DNA of 64,000 nucleotides from Deltaproteobacteria bacterium (GTDB lineage: Bacteria > Myxococcota_A > JAADFL01), in assembly GCA_013152945.1 (NCBI GenBank), contig JAADFL010000018.1, forward strand, positions 3,778-67,777, in the 5' to 3' direction. The notes beneath the pieces were generated by a model. The model was given only the letters and a program-made list of their open reading frames with translations, did not search any database and was not told the origin of the DNA. Every line of letters starts with the position of its first letter. The stretch's first letter is position 1. Position numbers and translations under genes: made by a program. Shown piece by piece: positions 53,182-62,782 of this stretch.

Positions 53182-54234
53182 ATGTCTTTTTCATCAAGAA
53201 AAGACCGGAACAAACCAAGAATACTTGGAGTCGTGCTTTTGTCATGTTTACCCATGTTTATTCTTATTCATTCAGGATGCGGGTCCAACAAAAGTGAAAG
53301 CAAGGGTTCTGACACTGATGTCGATCTGGACCTGGACATGGATATCGATACTGACGTGGATTTGGATTTAGACCTCGATATTGATACGGACACGGATACT
53401 GACACTGACACTGACACCGACACTGACATTGATACTGACACTGACACCGACACGGACATTGATACTGATACTGATACTGACACCGACACTGACACTGACA
53501 TTGATACTGATACTGACACCGACACGGACACGGATACTGACACGGATACTGACACGGATACGGATACCGGGAATGTACAACCGCCTCTTGGCGGCTCCTC
53601 CATGGGTGCCATAGGACCTGATTCGCCGGGAATACACCGCTTAACGGCACAAGGTATCAGCTTCAACGCAATAGTCCCCAACAATTACACCAGGACCAGG
53701 CCCACGGCTCTCTTGGTCGTTTTCTCCGGCACAGAAGGAGCATCGACAATGACCAACAACCTGTTGGGTGCTGGTCCTTATGTAGGACTTGGGGATGTCC
53801 TGGCAGCAGTGATAGACGGAAAGACCTATTACGGCCGTGGAGATGCAGGAGCTGCAGCCCTCGATGACATGAGAAAACGTTATAATGTGGACAATGACAG
53901 GACGTACCTGCTCTCGGAATCTGCAGGAACCACTGCAGGACTGTCTCTGGGTTTCGATTTGAGGCAGTCTTTTTTCGCAGCCTTTTGGGCCAACGATGTC
54001 AATGCCCGGGCAACGCCAAAGAAAACATCAGCCCAACTGGGCTTCAGGCCTTGGGGTAACGCAGGTCCGGGGGGCGATCTTGCGGATGCGAATGCAATTG
54101 TTCAGGCTATGAAAAACAAAGGATACAGGTTAGCCGCTGATGCGCCTTACAGCGGGTCCGGCTCAAATCAACATGGTTCATCAGACCAGTTTTTTGCTGC
54201 CTTAAAATTCTTTGTAGGAAAGTCAAGGCAATGA
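53182..54234 (+). CDS. Alpha/beta-hydrolase-like lipoprotein with Asp-Leu/Asp-Thr stalk
   Basis: A protein of 350 residues from the ATG at 53182 (MSFSSRKDRNK, AAGG upstream). The lipobox is LIHSGC (Cys33). Residues 44-129 are an Asp-rich tract that begins with Asp-Val/Asp-Leu and turns into Asp-Thr. The rest resembles esterase-type alpha/beta hydrolases (PHB-depolymerase or feruloyl-esterase side): VVFSGTEGAS near the oxyanion site, the nucleophile elbow LSESAGTTAGLSLGF, where Ser follows Glu, and a late HGSSDQFF that may give the catalytic His. The elbow S-x-S-x-G differs from the usual G-x-S-x-G in its first position. It lies 43 bp after the TIM-barrel gene, so the two stalked enzymes are probably co-expressed and may act on the same polymer. 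Its stop overlaps rmuC by four bases. Confidence 0.75.
   Translation: MSFSSRKDRNKPRILGVVLLSCLPMFILIHSGCGSNKSESKGSDTDVDLDLDMDIDTDVDLDLDLDIDTDTDTDTDTDTDTDIDTDTDTDTDIDTDTDTDTDTDTDIDTDTDTDTDTDTDTDTDTDTDTGNVQPPLGGSSMGAIGPDSPGIHRLTAQGISFNAIVPNNYTRTRPTALLVVFSGTEGASTMTNNLLGAGPYVGLGDVLAAVIDGKTYYGRGDAGAAALDDMRKRYNVDNDRTYLLSESAGTTAGLSLGFDLRQSFFAAFWANDVNARATPKKTSAQLGFRPWGNAGPGGDLADANAIVQAMKNKGYRLAADAPYSGSGSNQHGSSDQFFAALKFFVGKSRQ
53311..53568 (+). repeat. In-frame Asp-Leu/Asp-Thr repeat tract, 258 bp
   Basis: Forty-three Asp-X dipeptides. The first twelve or so are Asp-Val, Asp-Leu and Asp-Met (GTC GAT CTG GAC type codons) and the rest are Asp-Thr or Asp-Ile. Because the X residue changes while Asp stays fixed, selection seems to be for the alternating acid. 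Confidence 0.95.
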
Positions 54235-55562
54235 CCGGCATGGATTTTTACATCATACCGGGACTTGCGATCACCACAACAATTCTTGCATTTATCCTGT
54301 TACGTCTTTATCGGCACGGGGACTCCGGCATCGCAAACAAACTTGCAGCTCTTGAAAAGGGACAGGAGCGGACAGAGACGATATTGCGGGGAGAGCTTTC
54401 TGCCTTGAGGTCTGAATCTGCCCGGTCTGCCAGGGAACAGAGACAAGAACTTGCATCTTCAATGAAAAGCACCACTGAATTGTTGCAGGGCTCGCTTGAG
54501 CAGATAACAACCTTGCACAGGCAAAAATTAGAAGAGCTTTCTTCTACACTGGGGAATCTGACCAGGTCGAACGATTTGAAAATGGACGGTCTTCGTCAAG
54601 CATTGGACCAAAAGCTGTCCGATATCAGACGGCACACAGAGCAGTCCCTGGACAGGATCAGGGAGAAGGTTGACAAGGAACTCCATGACACGCTGGAGAA
54701 ACGCCTTGGCGAAAGCTTCAAGCTGGTATCGGAAAGGCTTGAAAAGGTCCAGTACGGTATCGGGGAGATGCAGGAATTGGCAAAAGGTGTTGGCGATCTG
54801 AAAAAGGTCCTGACCAATGTAAAGACAAGGGGGACATGGGGCGAGATACAACTCGGTAACCTGCTGGAACAGATACTTGCGCCGAGCCAATATGAGACAA
54901 ATGTAGCGGTAAATCCCGGAACCGGCCAAAGAGTGGAGTTTGCCATAAAGTTGCCGGGTAAGAGTTCGGATAACAAGCCGGTATATTTGCCCTTGGATTC
55001 CAAGTTCCCTGTTGCAGACTACCAGAGGCTGGTGGATGCAGGAGAAGAGGCTGACCCGGAGAAGTCAAAAGAGGCGGCAACCGGCCTGATCAGAGCCATA
55101 AAAGAGAATGCAAAGAGCATCAACGGGAAATACATACATCCTCCGTACACCACGGACTTCGGAGTTATGTACCTGCCTGTGGAAGGGCTTTTTGCGGAAG
55201 TAGTCAAATTCCCGGGCCTGTTGGAGGAAATCCAGGTTAATTACAGGGTTACGATTGCCGGGCCTACTACATTGGCAGCATTCCTGAACAGCCTGCAAAT
55301 GGGCTTTCGCACACTCGCCATCCAGGAAAGGGCACAGGAAGTATGGGAAGTGCTCAAGACAGTCAAGGCATCCCTGTCCAAGCTGGAGGAAGACATGGAC
55401 AGAGCTGTCAATTACCTGGAAAAGGCTGAAAAGAGCATGAATTCCGCCATCAACAGGAGAAAACGATTGGGCAGGAATCTTGAAAAAGTTGAATCCCTGC
55501 CGGACCGGGATTCGACTCACCTCTTGAAAAACGTACATACAAAGGAAGATGATTCCCAATAA
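54231..55562 (+). CDS. rmuC: DNA recombination protein RmuC
   Basis: A protein of 443 residues. One N-terminal membrane helix ([14 protein letters not shown]) is followed by a long coiled coil (about 35-190). The RmuC nuclease-like core comes next: [79 protein letters not shown] and [20 protein letters not shown]. RmuC limits rearrangements at inverted repeats and forms part of anti-invasion defences in some bacteria. The gene starts inside the stop of the stalked hydrolase (ATGA) and is followed 30 bp later by uvrB, so repair genes share this transcript with an exported enzyme. That arrangement is probably accidental. Confidence 0.94.
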   Translation: MTGMDFYIIPGLAITTTILAFILLRLYRHGDSGIANKLAALEKGQERTETILRGELSALRSESARSAREQRQELASSMKSTTELLQGSLEQITTLHRQKLEELSSTLGNLTRSNDLKMDGLRQALDQKLSDIRRHTEQSLDRIREKVDKELHDTLEKRLGESFKLVSERLEKVQYGIGEMQELAKGVGDLKKVLTNVKTRGTWGEIQLGNLLEQILAPSQYETNVAVNPGTGQRVEFAIKLPGKSSDNKPVYLPLDSKFPVADYQRLVDAGEEADPEKSKEAATGLIRAIKENAKSINGKYIHPPYTTDFGVMYLPVEGLFAEVVKFPGLLEEIQVNYRVTIAGPTTLAAFLNSLQMGFRTLAIQERAQEVWEVLKTVKASLSKLEEDMDRAVNYLEKAEKSMNSAINRRKRLGRNLEKVESLPDRDSTHLLKNVHTKEDDSQ

Positions 55563-55591
55563 TAGCAGCGGAAAAGCGCAGGAAAAAAATA

Positions 55592-57622
55592 ATGGGCTTC
55601 GATCTCAAGAGTGAATTCAAGCCTACAGGCGACCAGCCGAGGGCCATTAAAGAGCTCTTGGAACGCATAGAAAAAAAAGAACGCTTCCACGTTCTCCTTG
55701 GTGTTACAGGCTCGGGCAAAACATTCACCATGGCAAACGTTATTGCAAGGGCAAACAGGCCCAGCCTGATTATGGCGCCGAACAAGACACTGGCAGGTCA
55801 GCTCTTCGAAGAATTCAAGGAGTTGTTTCCGGGCAATGCTGTCGAATACTTTGTATCTTATTACGATTATTACCAGCCGGAAGCGTACTTGCCGGTCACC
55901 GACACTTACATAGACAAGGATGCGAGGATAAACGAACGTATTGACAGGCTCCGACACAGCGCCACCAGGTCTCTTTTGACCAGGCGCGATGTCATTATCG
56001 TCGCCAGTGTATCCTGCATCTATGGAATAGGGTCAGCCGAGGCCTATCATCAAATGGTTCTGACCCTGAAAAAGGGCATCGAAACCGATCGGGGAGAGAT
56101 CCTGCGCAAGTTGGTTGACATCCAATATGATCGAAACGACGTAGATTTTCACCGCGGGACATTCAGGGTGAAAGGCAATGTGCTGGATATCTTCCCGGCC
56201 CATGAAGAGCAGAAGGCCCTGCGCCTGGTATTCTTCGGTGATGAAATAGAAACAATAAGTGAAATAGATCCCTTGCAGGGAACAAGGCTGGCTGATTTGG
56301 ACAAGGCCGTCATTTTCCCCGGGAGCCACTATGTCACTCCCCCGGGGCAGAGGGAAAAAGCAATAGAATCCATTCGCCGCGAGCTTGAAGAAAGGCTGGC
56401 GGAGCTTAGGGCCAAAGGTCTTCTTTTAGAGGCGCAACGACTCGAGCAAAGAACCAGGTACGACCTGGAAATGCTGGAAACCATTGGCCACTGCAAGGGA
56501 ATAGAAAACTATTCCAGGCACTTGAGTGGGAGAACCAAAGGGGAACCGCCGCCCACACTGTTGGACTACTTCCCAAAAGATTTCCTGTTGTTCATAGACG
56601 AAAGCCATGTGACCACTCCCCAAATCTCGGCAATGTACAAGGGTGACCAATCCCGAAAAAGGGTGCTCGTTCAACACGGTTTCAGGCTTCCGTCCGCTTT
56701 GGACAACAGGCCGTTGAAATTCGAGGAATTCTGGAAACGGGTCGGCCAGGCAGTCTTCGTGTCAGCGACACCCGGTGACTTCGAACTCGGGAAGACCGGT
56801 GGAGAAATAATCGAACAAGTAATAAGACCTACCGGGCTTGCAGACCCGGAGGTGGAAGTAAGACCTGCGACCTACCAGGTGGACGACCTTGTGAAGGAAA
56901 TAAGAAACACCACGGACAATGGGTTCAGGGTGCTCGTGACCACCTTGACCAAACGAACGGCCGAAGACCTGACCGAGCATTTACAGGGACTGGATATCAA
57001 GAGCGTGTACCTCCACTCGGATATCGGCACACTGGAACGCCAGGAGATCCTCCGTGACTTGCGAATGGGAACATACGATGTGCTTGTAGGTATCAACTTG
57101 CTGCGGGAAGGCCTGGACTTGCCCGAAGTAGCCCTGGTTGCAGTACTGGACGCGGACAAGGAGGGTTTCTTGAGAAGCGAACGCTCCTTGATACAAACCA
57201 TGGGCAGGGCCGCAAGGAACGTGGAAGGCCGTGTCATCCTCTACGCGGACAAGAAAACCGTTGCAATCAAGAATGCACTTTCCGAGACCAGGCGGCGACG
57301 GGAAAAGCAACTACAGTACAACCGGGAACACCAAATAGAGCCGAGAAGCATCAGCAAGGAAATCCGTTCCGGCATCGCGGCGATCATTGATTCTGATTAC
57401 TCTTGCGTGTCTGTAATTAGGGACGGCTCCGAGGCCGAATACATTTCAGGTTCGGGCCGGGACAAGAGCATGGTCATTGACGAACTCAAGAGGCTTATGT
57501 TCGAGGCTGCTGCCGAGTTGGAGTTCGAAAGGGCCGCCGAACTCAGGGACGAGATAAGAAAAATCGACTCACAATCTTTTTCAAGCCATGACCAGAGGCA
57601 CCCTGGTTCAAAAAGGAACTAG
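55592..57622 (+). CDS. uvrB: Excinuclease ABC subunit B
   Basis: A protein of 676 residues, a normal UvrB length. It is the damage-verifying helicase of nucleotide excision repair, loaded by UvrA and then joined by UvrC. Walker A is [14 protein letters not shown] near residue 37, followed by [17 protein letters not shown] and the beta-hairpin region [16 protein letters not shown]. Helicase motifs include [43 protein letters not shown] and [13 protein letters not shown] domain ends the protein ([20 protein letters not shown]). CAGGAAA lies before the ATG. Its last 80 bases overlap the 3' end of the convergent membrane protein gene. Confidence 0.97.
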   Translation: MGFDLKSEFKPTGDQPRAIKELLERIEKKERFHVLLGVTGSGKTFTMANVIARANRPSLIMAPNKTLAGQLFEEFKELFPGNAVEYFVSYYDYYQPEAYLPVTDTYIDKDARINERIDRLRHSATRSLLTRRDVIIVASVSCIYGIGSAEAYHQMVLTLKKGIETDRGEILRKLVDIQYDRNDVDFHRGTFRVKGNVLDIFPAHEEQKALRLVFFGDEIETISEIDPLQGTRLADLDKAVIFPGSHYVTPPGQREKAIESIRRELEERLAELRAKGLLLEAQRLEQRTRYDLEMLETIGHCKGIENYSRHLSGRTKGEPPPTLLDYFPKDFLLFIDESHVTTPQISAMYKGDQSRKRVLVQHGFRLPSALDNRPLKFEEFWKRVGQAVFVSATPGDFELGKTGGEIIEQVIRPTGLADPEVEVRPATYQVDDLVKEIRNTTDNGFRVLVTTLTKRTAEDLTEHLQGLDIKSVYLHSDIGTLERQEILRDLRMGTYDVLVGINLLREGLDLPEVALVAVLDADKEGFLRSERSLIQTMGRAARNVEGRVILYADKKTVAIKNALSETRRRREKQLQYNREHQIEPRSISKEIRSGIAAIIDSDYSCVSVIRDGSEAEYISGSGRDKSMVIDELKRLMFEAAAELEFERAAELRDEIRKIDSQSFSSHDQRHPGSKRN

Positions 57623-59672
57623 GGCCGCCGGCAACGGCTCTAACGTAGTAAAATCCTATTCTGACTTTGTTTTCAGCAGCACCTATATAGTGTTCGTTGA
57701 ATCCCGGCCTGGCAGTAATTATTTCCTGAGCCATGGGTTCCAGTTCATATCTTTTCTCGATAAGATCGCACTGGTAAGCCGGCGTATCATGAATGTCCTT
57801 GGCCCCCTTGTAATCAACGCTACAAGCTCCGGGGCGCCAATAAACCAGACATTTCTTGCCCGGTTTAGGAAGAGAAGCAGCACGAATCCATTTGTGTTTC
57901 AGTCCAAGGAAACATGAAAACCGTTTGGGCGGCGCCAGGCCCAGGTCCTGCCGCCATTGTACCTCCAGAATTCTGCAGCCCTTGGGCACTTTTTCAATGT
58001 TGTCCCTGAAAAATTCGTATTCTGACCTGAACGTGGGTTGAGGCCGGTGTGCTCCCAGGTTCAGCAATCCTGCCGAAACAAGCCCGGCCAATACCAGGTT
58101 GCCGGGGGAAAGCATGCTTGGTGCCCGGAATCCAACCATGTTGTTCAACTTGCACAGGATTCCGCCGATTATTACTGCGGCCATGATTACGAGTGGAACC
58201 TGGTACCTAGCCGTCACCAATCCCGGACCGGCAAGAGATGCCGTGGGAATAGCAGGAGCAAGGCCAAAAAGCAAAATCAATAATATCGTCCGTTTTTCTT
58301 TCCCTGCCTTATTCCCGTGCCCTCCGGGTAACACAATCCACAAAATCGATCCAATTGCGAGAACAAGTAAAAATGAAAGGGGCGTCCTGTCCGGAAACAA
58401 GACGGAACCTTTATGCAGGCCAAAAAGTCTTGCAAGAGACCATGGCGCAAGCGACCTCCAAAAGGGAAAGTAAGAGCATGCCCTTGATCCTGTCCACCAG
58501 ACTGACACGAGTGCAGGCGCCATGGCAAGGATGGTCCCCGCTATTACCAATGGTTTGCGCTGAAGCCTTTGCCCCTTTTTAGAAGACAAAATGAAAAGCC
58601 CCAGAAAAACAACAGACAGAGCCGCCTCAGGCCTGGTTGCACAAGCCAATGCCGATGAGAGCCATGCAGCGACCAGTAAGACTCCGGACTTATGTTCAAT
58701 ACCCGCCATTGCAGATGCCAGGGATGTGGCTAAAAGCAGACCGACAACTATCCAGGGGTCATCCGTTGGTGAGAGCCTTGCGTGTATCGGCCACAAGGCA
58801 AGACATGCTGCAGCAGCCAAGCCGGCGAACCTGCTTTGGAAAAGTTCTTTTCCAATAATATATACCGGGAGTACGGTGACTGTTCCTGCAATTGCTCCGG
58901 CAAGAAAGGCTGTCCGATCGCTTTGGCCCAGAGCGAGAAACCAGGGTAAAATCCATCCGAAATAGCCCGGCCCATAGCCTTGCAGATCGATAGGCGGCCT
59001 TGAAAGACATGGTAGGTGGGAATAAAAATTGGCAGGCCCGTGTGTTGCCATGAACCACCTAGCAATAAAAGCGGCGGCAATGACAGCAATCAATGCAATG
59101 CCGGTCCAGGGCGTAAAGATTGCCCTGCCTGATCCACGATTCAAAATCAGGCTGATAAAAAAGAGGGCCGACAAGACGGCCATGCCCGCAACCCACAATA
59201 TGGATGAAAGGCCTGCTGTTGAAGAGAACCAGGAAGCCCCTCCTCTTATTGCCTGAATGGTTTCCACCTTTTTCCTGAAAAAGCCTCCTTTGTCCCTTTT
59301 TCCAATCACAGCGGCAATGTGGACTGCAACCAGCATCGCCTCATCTTCGGAAATGTTGTTATAACCGGACAAGATGAAATCAAAAGATTTGCTTAAAGCC
59401 ACTGCATTTCGGCCCTGTCCGCGGCCAAGGAGCTCCAAAACGAGCGATGAACCAGCCGGGCCCCTCAGTGTTGCGTGTATCCTGTCGAAAGGAATCTGGA
59501 TAGAGTCTACTTTCCATTTACTGTCTTTTGAGTAGAACGGTTCGAACAAAGACTGAATTTCAGCCTCCCGGCCCTGCTCTATTACGAACAGGCCCTTGTC
59601 CTTGCAAAGGCCCAGACCGGCCTGGCCCGCCGCCACTACAAGAAGCAAGAAGAACAGTGATTTGCGTATCAT
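57543..59672 (-). CDS. Polytopic GT-C-like membrane protein with N-terminal periplasmic domain
   Basis: A protein of 709 residues. A signal-like helix ([18 protein letters not shown]) is followed by about 140 soluble residues ([40 protein letters not shown]), probably in the periplasm. From about 175 there are about ten membrane helices. The loop [20 protein letters not shown] and the helix [20 protein letters not shown], then [19 protein letters not shown], resemble GT-C/STT3- or GT83-type glycosyltransferases. The C-terminal 150 residues are soluble again. I infer transfer of lipid-linked sugars outside the inner membrane, but no donor or target can be named. The ribosome site is weak. The gene ends inside the 3' end of uvrB on the other strand. 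Confidence 0.72.
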   Translation of the reverse strand: MIRKSLFFLLLVVAAGQAGLGLCKDKGLFVIEQGREAEIQSLFEPFYSKDSKWKVDSIQIPFDRIHATLRGPAGSSLVLELLGRGQGRNAVALSKSFDFILSGYNNISEDEAMLVAVHIAAVIGKRDKGGFFRKKVETIQAIRGGASWFSSTAGLSSILWVAGMAVLSALFFISLILNRGSGRAIFTPWTGIALIAVIAAAFIARWFMATHGPANFYSHLPCLSRPPIDLQGYGPGYFGWILPWFLALGQSDRTAFLAGAIAGTVTVLPVYIIGKELFQSRFAGLAAAACLALWPIHARLSPTDDPWIVVGLLLATSLASAMAGIEHKSGVLLVAAWLSSALACATRPEAALSVVFLGLFILSSKKGQRLQRKPLVIAGTILAMAPALVSVWWTGSRACSYFPFWRSLAPWSLARLFGLHKGSVLFPDRTPLSFLLVLAIGSILWIVLPGGHGNKAGKEKRTILLILLFGLAPAIPTASLAGPGLVTARYQVPLVIMAAVIIGGILCKLNNMVGFRAPSMLSPGNLVLAGLVSAGLLNLGAHRPQPTFRSEYEFFRDNIEKVPKGCRILEVQWRQDLGLAPPKRFSCFLGLKHKWIRAASLPKPGKKCLVYWRPGACSVDYKGAKDIHDTPAYQCDLIEKRYELEPMAQEIITARPGFNEHYIGAAENKVRIGFYYVRAVAGGPSSFLNQGASGHGLKKIVSRFFLSRP

Positions 59673-59760
59673 GGTCCAACAGTCTATTTCATAGCCGCAA
59701 TATTGTCATCCAACCTAAAAAAGGTTTTGGTTAATTACAAATATTCCCACCACCCGGCCG

Positions 59761-59812
59761 AACCGGTGATCCGGTTTACTCCTTGACATACCCAACATCT
59801 TGGGAGTAGCTT
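59761..59812 (+). promoter_or_regulatory. Promoter and operator-like repeats before the metal-uptake operon
   Basis: TTGACA (59783-59788) and TAGCTT (59807-59812) are 18 bp apart. Inside the spacer lies a perfect inverted repeat, CCCAA-CATC-TTGGG (59791-59804). Just upstream is another, AACCGG-TGAT-CCGGTT (59761-59776). Two repeats at and before the promoter suggest metal-dependent repression, such as by a Fur/Zur-type protein; neither matches a Fur box I know. Confidence 0.45.
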
Positions 59813-59837
59813 CCACCATGGTTGCTTGGGGCCGGGC

Positions 59838-60317
59838 ATGGGAGAGAATACAGGGAGATTAGTCATTAAAGAGCATCACGAGAACTTGCTCCTGTCGAAA
59901 TGCAGGACCGGGGCTTGCGTAGGCTTTGGTTGGATTGCATTATTTCTCTTCTCAATCGCATGGCTGGGGCAACTGCCTGTAATCAACCAAGTCTACCTAG
60001 CTTTCAGCCGCCAGGATTACGTATGGTGTCCTGTACACCATCGGCTGGAATACCTGGAAAATAATGAGAACGACAACATAGCAGGCAGTATCTCCATCAT
60101 TCCTCTTGGCTCGATATTCGCGCCGCCACAATCGAAAGACAAGCATAATCCATGCCCACGGGTCTTCATGGATCAGTCAATGGCGCCGGCTATGAAACCT
60201 ATGGCCGTGCGAGCACACGTTCCTCCGGGATCCAGTGTCAGTACAGGCGAAGGGTCTTGGCTCTGCAGGAATATTCTTTCCTATTCCCCGAAACTATCTC
60301 CTCCAAACGCTGCGTAA
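59838..60317 (+). CDS. Small single-pass membrane protein, candidate metal-binding (CPxHHRxE)
   Basis: About 159 residues from the ATG at 59838; a TTG at 59826 is also in frame and the ribosome site is weak. One membrane helix (ACVGFGWIALFLFSIAWLGQ, about 26-48) leads to an extracytoplasmic part with WCPVHHRLEYLENN and HNPCPRVF, two Cys/His groups that could bind a metal. The end, LSYSPKLSPP, matches a tail I recall from hypothetical proteins beside metal-transport genes in Myxococcota; this is memory, not a search. Its place as first gene of a ZnuA/ZnuB-type operon, behind an operator-like promoter, makes a role in metal capture or sensing likely. The function is inferred only. Confidence 0.55.
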   Translation: MGENTGRLVIKEHHENLLLSKCRTGACVGFGWIALFLFSIAWLGQLPVINQVYLAFSRQDYVWCPVHHRLEYLENNENDNIAGSISIIPLGSIFAPPQSKDKHNPCPRVFMDQSMAPAMKPMAVRAHVPPGSSVSTGEGSWLCRNILSYSPKLSPPNAA

Positions 60318-60392
60318 CAATCTGGTTTTATACGGCAGAGAGATGCAGCACGCGGGTGCTGTGCCTCGAAGGGGCATATTGGAGGAAGAAAG

Positions 60393-61694
60393 ATGGGAAG
60401 AATTGTTTATGTTGTAACATTGGTGTGCCTGTTCGCCTGGAACCTGGCCGGATCAAGGGCCTGGGCCGGCGATGACGAACAAAAACAAGACAAGAACAGC
60501 AAGGCCAAGAAAGTAGCTGCTGATAAAGATTCCAGCAGCAACGATGATTCAGAGGAACTCAAACGGTTGCGGCAAGAGGCCGGCCTTGCAATCGATCAGA
60601 CTGAAAGAGAATCAGAAAAACAGATTCCCAAGTTGGATACCAATACGGTCTTCAGCAGTGGAAATCGCGCGCTTCAGGCCCTCAATCCCGAATTAAGCGT
60701 GGTCGTTGATGCAGGAGGCAGGGTCAAGCTGATTAATTACGATACAAAGACATTTGGGGATGATTCACAGTTTTATTTTCGAGTGCTGGGATTACACTTC
60801 CAGGCAAACCTGGATCCATTTTCCTTTTTCAAGGCAGCCATAGAATTTCATACGGACGGAGTTGAACTGGGGGAAGCATATGCCACCTGGACCAATGTTG
60901 TACCCGGTTTGAACCTGACCCTTGGGAAATTCCGCCAGCAGTTTGGAGTTGTTCAGCGCTGGCATGCCCATTCCCTAGACCAGTTCGACTTTCCATTGGC
61001 CATAACCACTCTTTTGGGACCGGATGGGTTGAACCAAATCGGTTTTTCACTTGAGTGGATCGCTCCATCCCTTTGGGCTGATGACCAGCGCCTGGTATTA
61101 CAAGTTACCAACACCTCCAACGAACACCTGTTCAATGGTCAGCAGTTCGGTGTACCGGCAGGGTTGTTGCATTGGAGCCAGTACTATGACTTGAGCGATT
61201 CTACATACCTGGAATTCGGCCTGACAGGCATGGTGGGCGCAAACAACAAGCGCAACCTGACCGATGACAATGGGGGCAGACTCGATGAACCGTGGCGAAC
61301 AACCACCCTGGCCGGAAGCGACCTTACCGTATCCTGGTCTCCGCTGCATAACGAGCGTTACAAGCACCTCACCTGGCGAAGTGAATTCTACTGGATCGGG
61401 CGGGAGACGGCCGACGGATACCTGGCGGCGGGAGGTGGTTACAGCTACCTGGATGCCGGGTTGAGCGAGGCTTTGGCAATAGGAGTGCGCGGGGATCTGA
61501 CGCAGCCATATAAAGTGGACAATGACGGCCGCTGGATTTGGCAGGCCGTGGGATATCTTACCTGGTGGGAGAGCCCATGGGTCAGAACCCGGTTTCAATA
61601 CGCGCACAAAGATGGAGACGACCAGGAACCCGAAGACTTGTTTGTGATCCAGGTGGTATTTGCCGCCGGGCCCCACAAGCACGATCGCTATTAG
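60393..61694 (+). CDS. Outer-membrane beta-barrel protein of the metal-uptake operon
   Basis: A protein of 433 residues; GGAGG stands before the ATG. The signal peptide is cleaved near NLAGSRAWA. A charged helical stretch follows (about 30-70, KQDKNSKAKKVAADKDSS), like the periplasmic coiled start of some porins. The remaining chain is a series of amphipathic strands (FYFRVLGLHFQANLDPFSFF, LNLTLGKFRQQFGVVQRWHA, YFEF-like GFSLEWIAPSL, RTRFQYAHKDGDDQ), close in style to phosphate-selective or OprP-like porins. The tail GPHKHDRY is rich in His. Because it sits between the small CPxHH protein and the ZnuA-like gene, a channel for metal or metal chelates is inferred. Confidence 0.75.
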   Translation: MGRIVYVVTLVCLFAWNLAGSRAWAGDDEQKQDKNSKAKKVAADKDSSSNDDSEELKRLRQEAGLAIDQTERESEKQIPKLDTNTVFSSGNRALQALNPELSVVVDAGGRVKLINYDTKTFGDDSQFYFRVLGLHFQANLDPFSFFKAAIEFHTDGVELGEAYATWTNVVPGLNLTLGKFRQQFGVVQRWHAHSLDQFDFPLAITTLLGPDGLNQIGFSLEWIAPSLWADDQRLVLQVTNTSNEHLFNGQQFGVPAGLLHWSQYYDLSDSTYLEFGLTGMVGANNKRNLTDDNGGRLDEPWRTTTLAGSDLTVSWSPLHNERYKHLTWRSEFYWIGRETADGYLAAGGGYSYLDAGLSEALAIGVRGDLTQPYKVDNDGRWIWQAVGYLTWWESPWVRTRFQYAHKDGDDQEPEDLFVIQVVFAAGPHKHDRY

Positions 61695-61711
61695 TCAAGG
61701 AGGATGAACAA

Positions 61712-62767
61712 ATGCGAACCATTATCGCGGATTGTATAGCTTTGCTGTTGCTGGCTTCTTGCCCTGTTTCCCTTGCTGCAAACAATAGCAACCGGAACAA
61801 TAAAAAACTGAAAGTGGTAACTTCCCTCTCCGCCTATGCCGCCATTGCCGAGGAAATAGGTGGAGACCTGGTAAAAGTCGATTGGATTGTAAACGGCGAC
61901 CAGGATCCACATTTTGTCAGACCCAGGCCGAGCCTGGCTCGAAAACTGGCGGACGCAGATCTCTTTGTGAGCACCGGCTTGGACCTGGAACTCTGGGCCC
62001 CGTCACTCATAGATATTTCCGGAAACGATCAAATCAGGAGTGGACAACGCCGGTACGTGTCTGCCAGCCAGGGAGTACGATTGCTCGAAGTGCCGAAAGT
62101 AAAGAGCCGTTCAGAGGGTGGAGTTCATATCTACGGCAATCCCCACTTTATAACCAACCCCTTGGCCGCCGAAGTGACGGCCAGGAACATCGCCACCGGC
62201 TTGAGCCGAATAGATCCTGCTCATGAAAAGCAATATGCTGAGAATCTCAAACGGTTTGACAATGAAATAGATCAACGTCTTTTCGGCGCCCAACTACTGC
62301 ATATCCTGGGACCAGACATTCTCCACCGCCTGGCTCGACATTCAAACAACATGATAGACTTCCTCAAAACCAAAAAGTACAAGGACCGGCCCCTCATAGA
62401 CCTGCTTGGCGGATGGTTGAAAGAGGGGCTGGATTTTCGGGAGAAGAAGATCGTGACCTATCATAAGCAATGGGTGTATTTTGCGGACCTATTCGGTCTG
62501 GACATTGTCAACCACGTTGAGCCCAGGCCTGCTATTCCACCGACCCCAAAGCACATAGACCGGCTTATCAAGCAAATGAGAGAGGGAAAGGTACACGTCA
62601 TCCTGGCGGCAAGTTATTACGACCTGGCAAAGGTGCGTCTCATCGCGAGCCAGGTGGGAGCCAAGCCCATCATCGTGGCTACGGGGACCGGGGGTGATAC
62701 AGGCCTGAAAACCTATTGTGAACTTATCGATAACATTGTGGACAAGCTCTCTGCTGCTTTCAAGTAA
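61712..62767 (+). CDS. znuA: Metal ABC transporter substrate-binding protein (ZnuA/TroA family)
   Basis: A protein of 351 residues. AAGGAGG precedes the ATG at 61712 (MRTIIADCIALLLLASCPVS); the longer frame overlaps the barrel gene. The signal peptide ends near SLAA, with a Cys at 17 that could also make it a lipoprotein. Cluster A-1 features are present: VVTSLSAYAAIAEEIGGDLV, QDPHFVRPRPS with a first His, GNPHFITNPLAAEV with a second, VTYHKQWVYFADLFGLDIV with a third, and an acidic residue in ASYYDLAKVRLIASQ. This His-His-His-Asp set favours zinc or manganese. There is no long His-rich loop. It hands the metal to the permease coded next. Confidence 0.9.
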   Translation: MRTIIADCIALLLLASCPVSLAANNSNRNNKKLKVVTSLSAYAAIAEEIGGDLVKVDWIVNGDQDPHFVRPRPSLARKLADADLFVSTGLDLELWAPSLIDISGNDQIRSGQRRYVSASQGVRLLEVPKVKSRSEGGVHIYGNPHFITNPLAAEVTARNIATGLSRIDPAHEKQYAENLKRFDNEIDQRLFGAQLLHILGPDILHRLARHSNNMIDFLKTKKYKDRPLIDLLGGWLKEGLDFREKKIVTYHKQWVYFADLFGLDIVNHVEPRPAIPPTPKHIDRLIKQMREGKVHVILAASYYDLAKVRLIASQVGAKPIIVATGTGGDTGLKTYCELIDNIVDKLSAAFK

Positions 62768-62782
62768 CCGGCGAGGTGTAAC

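Noticed and set aside
52584-53568. Repeat arrays that could suggest CRISPR
   Set aside because: Units are six bases, in frame, without spacers, and encode Asp-X dipeptides inside clear exported proteins.
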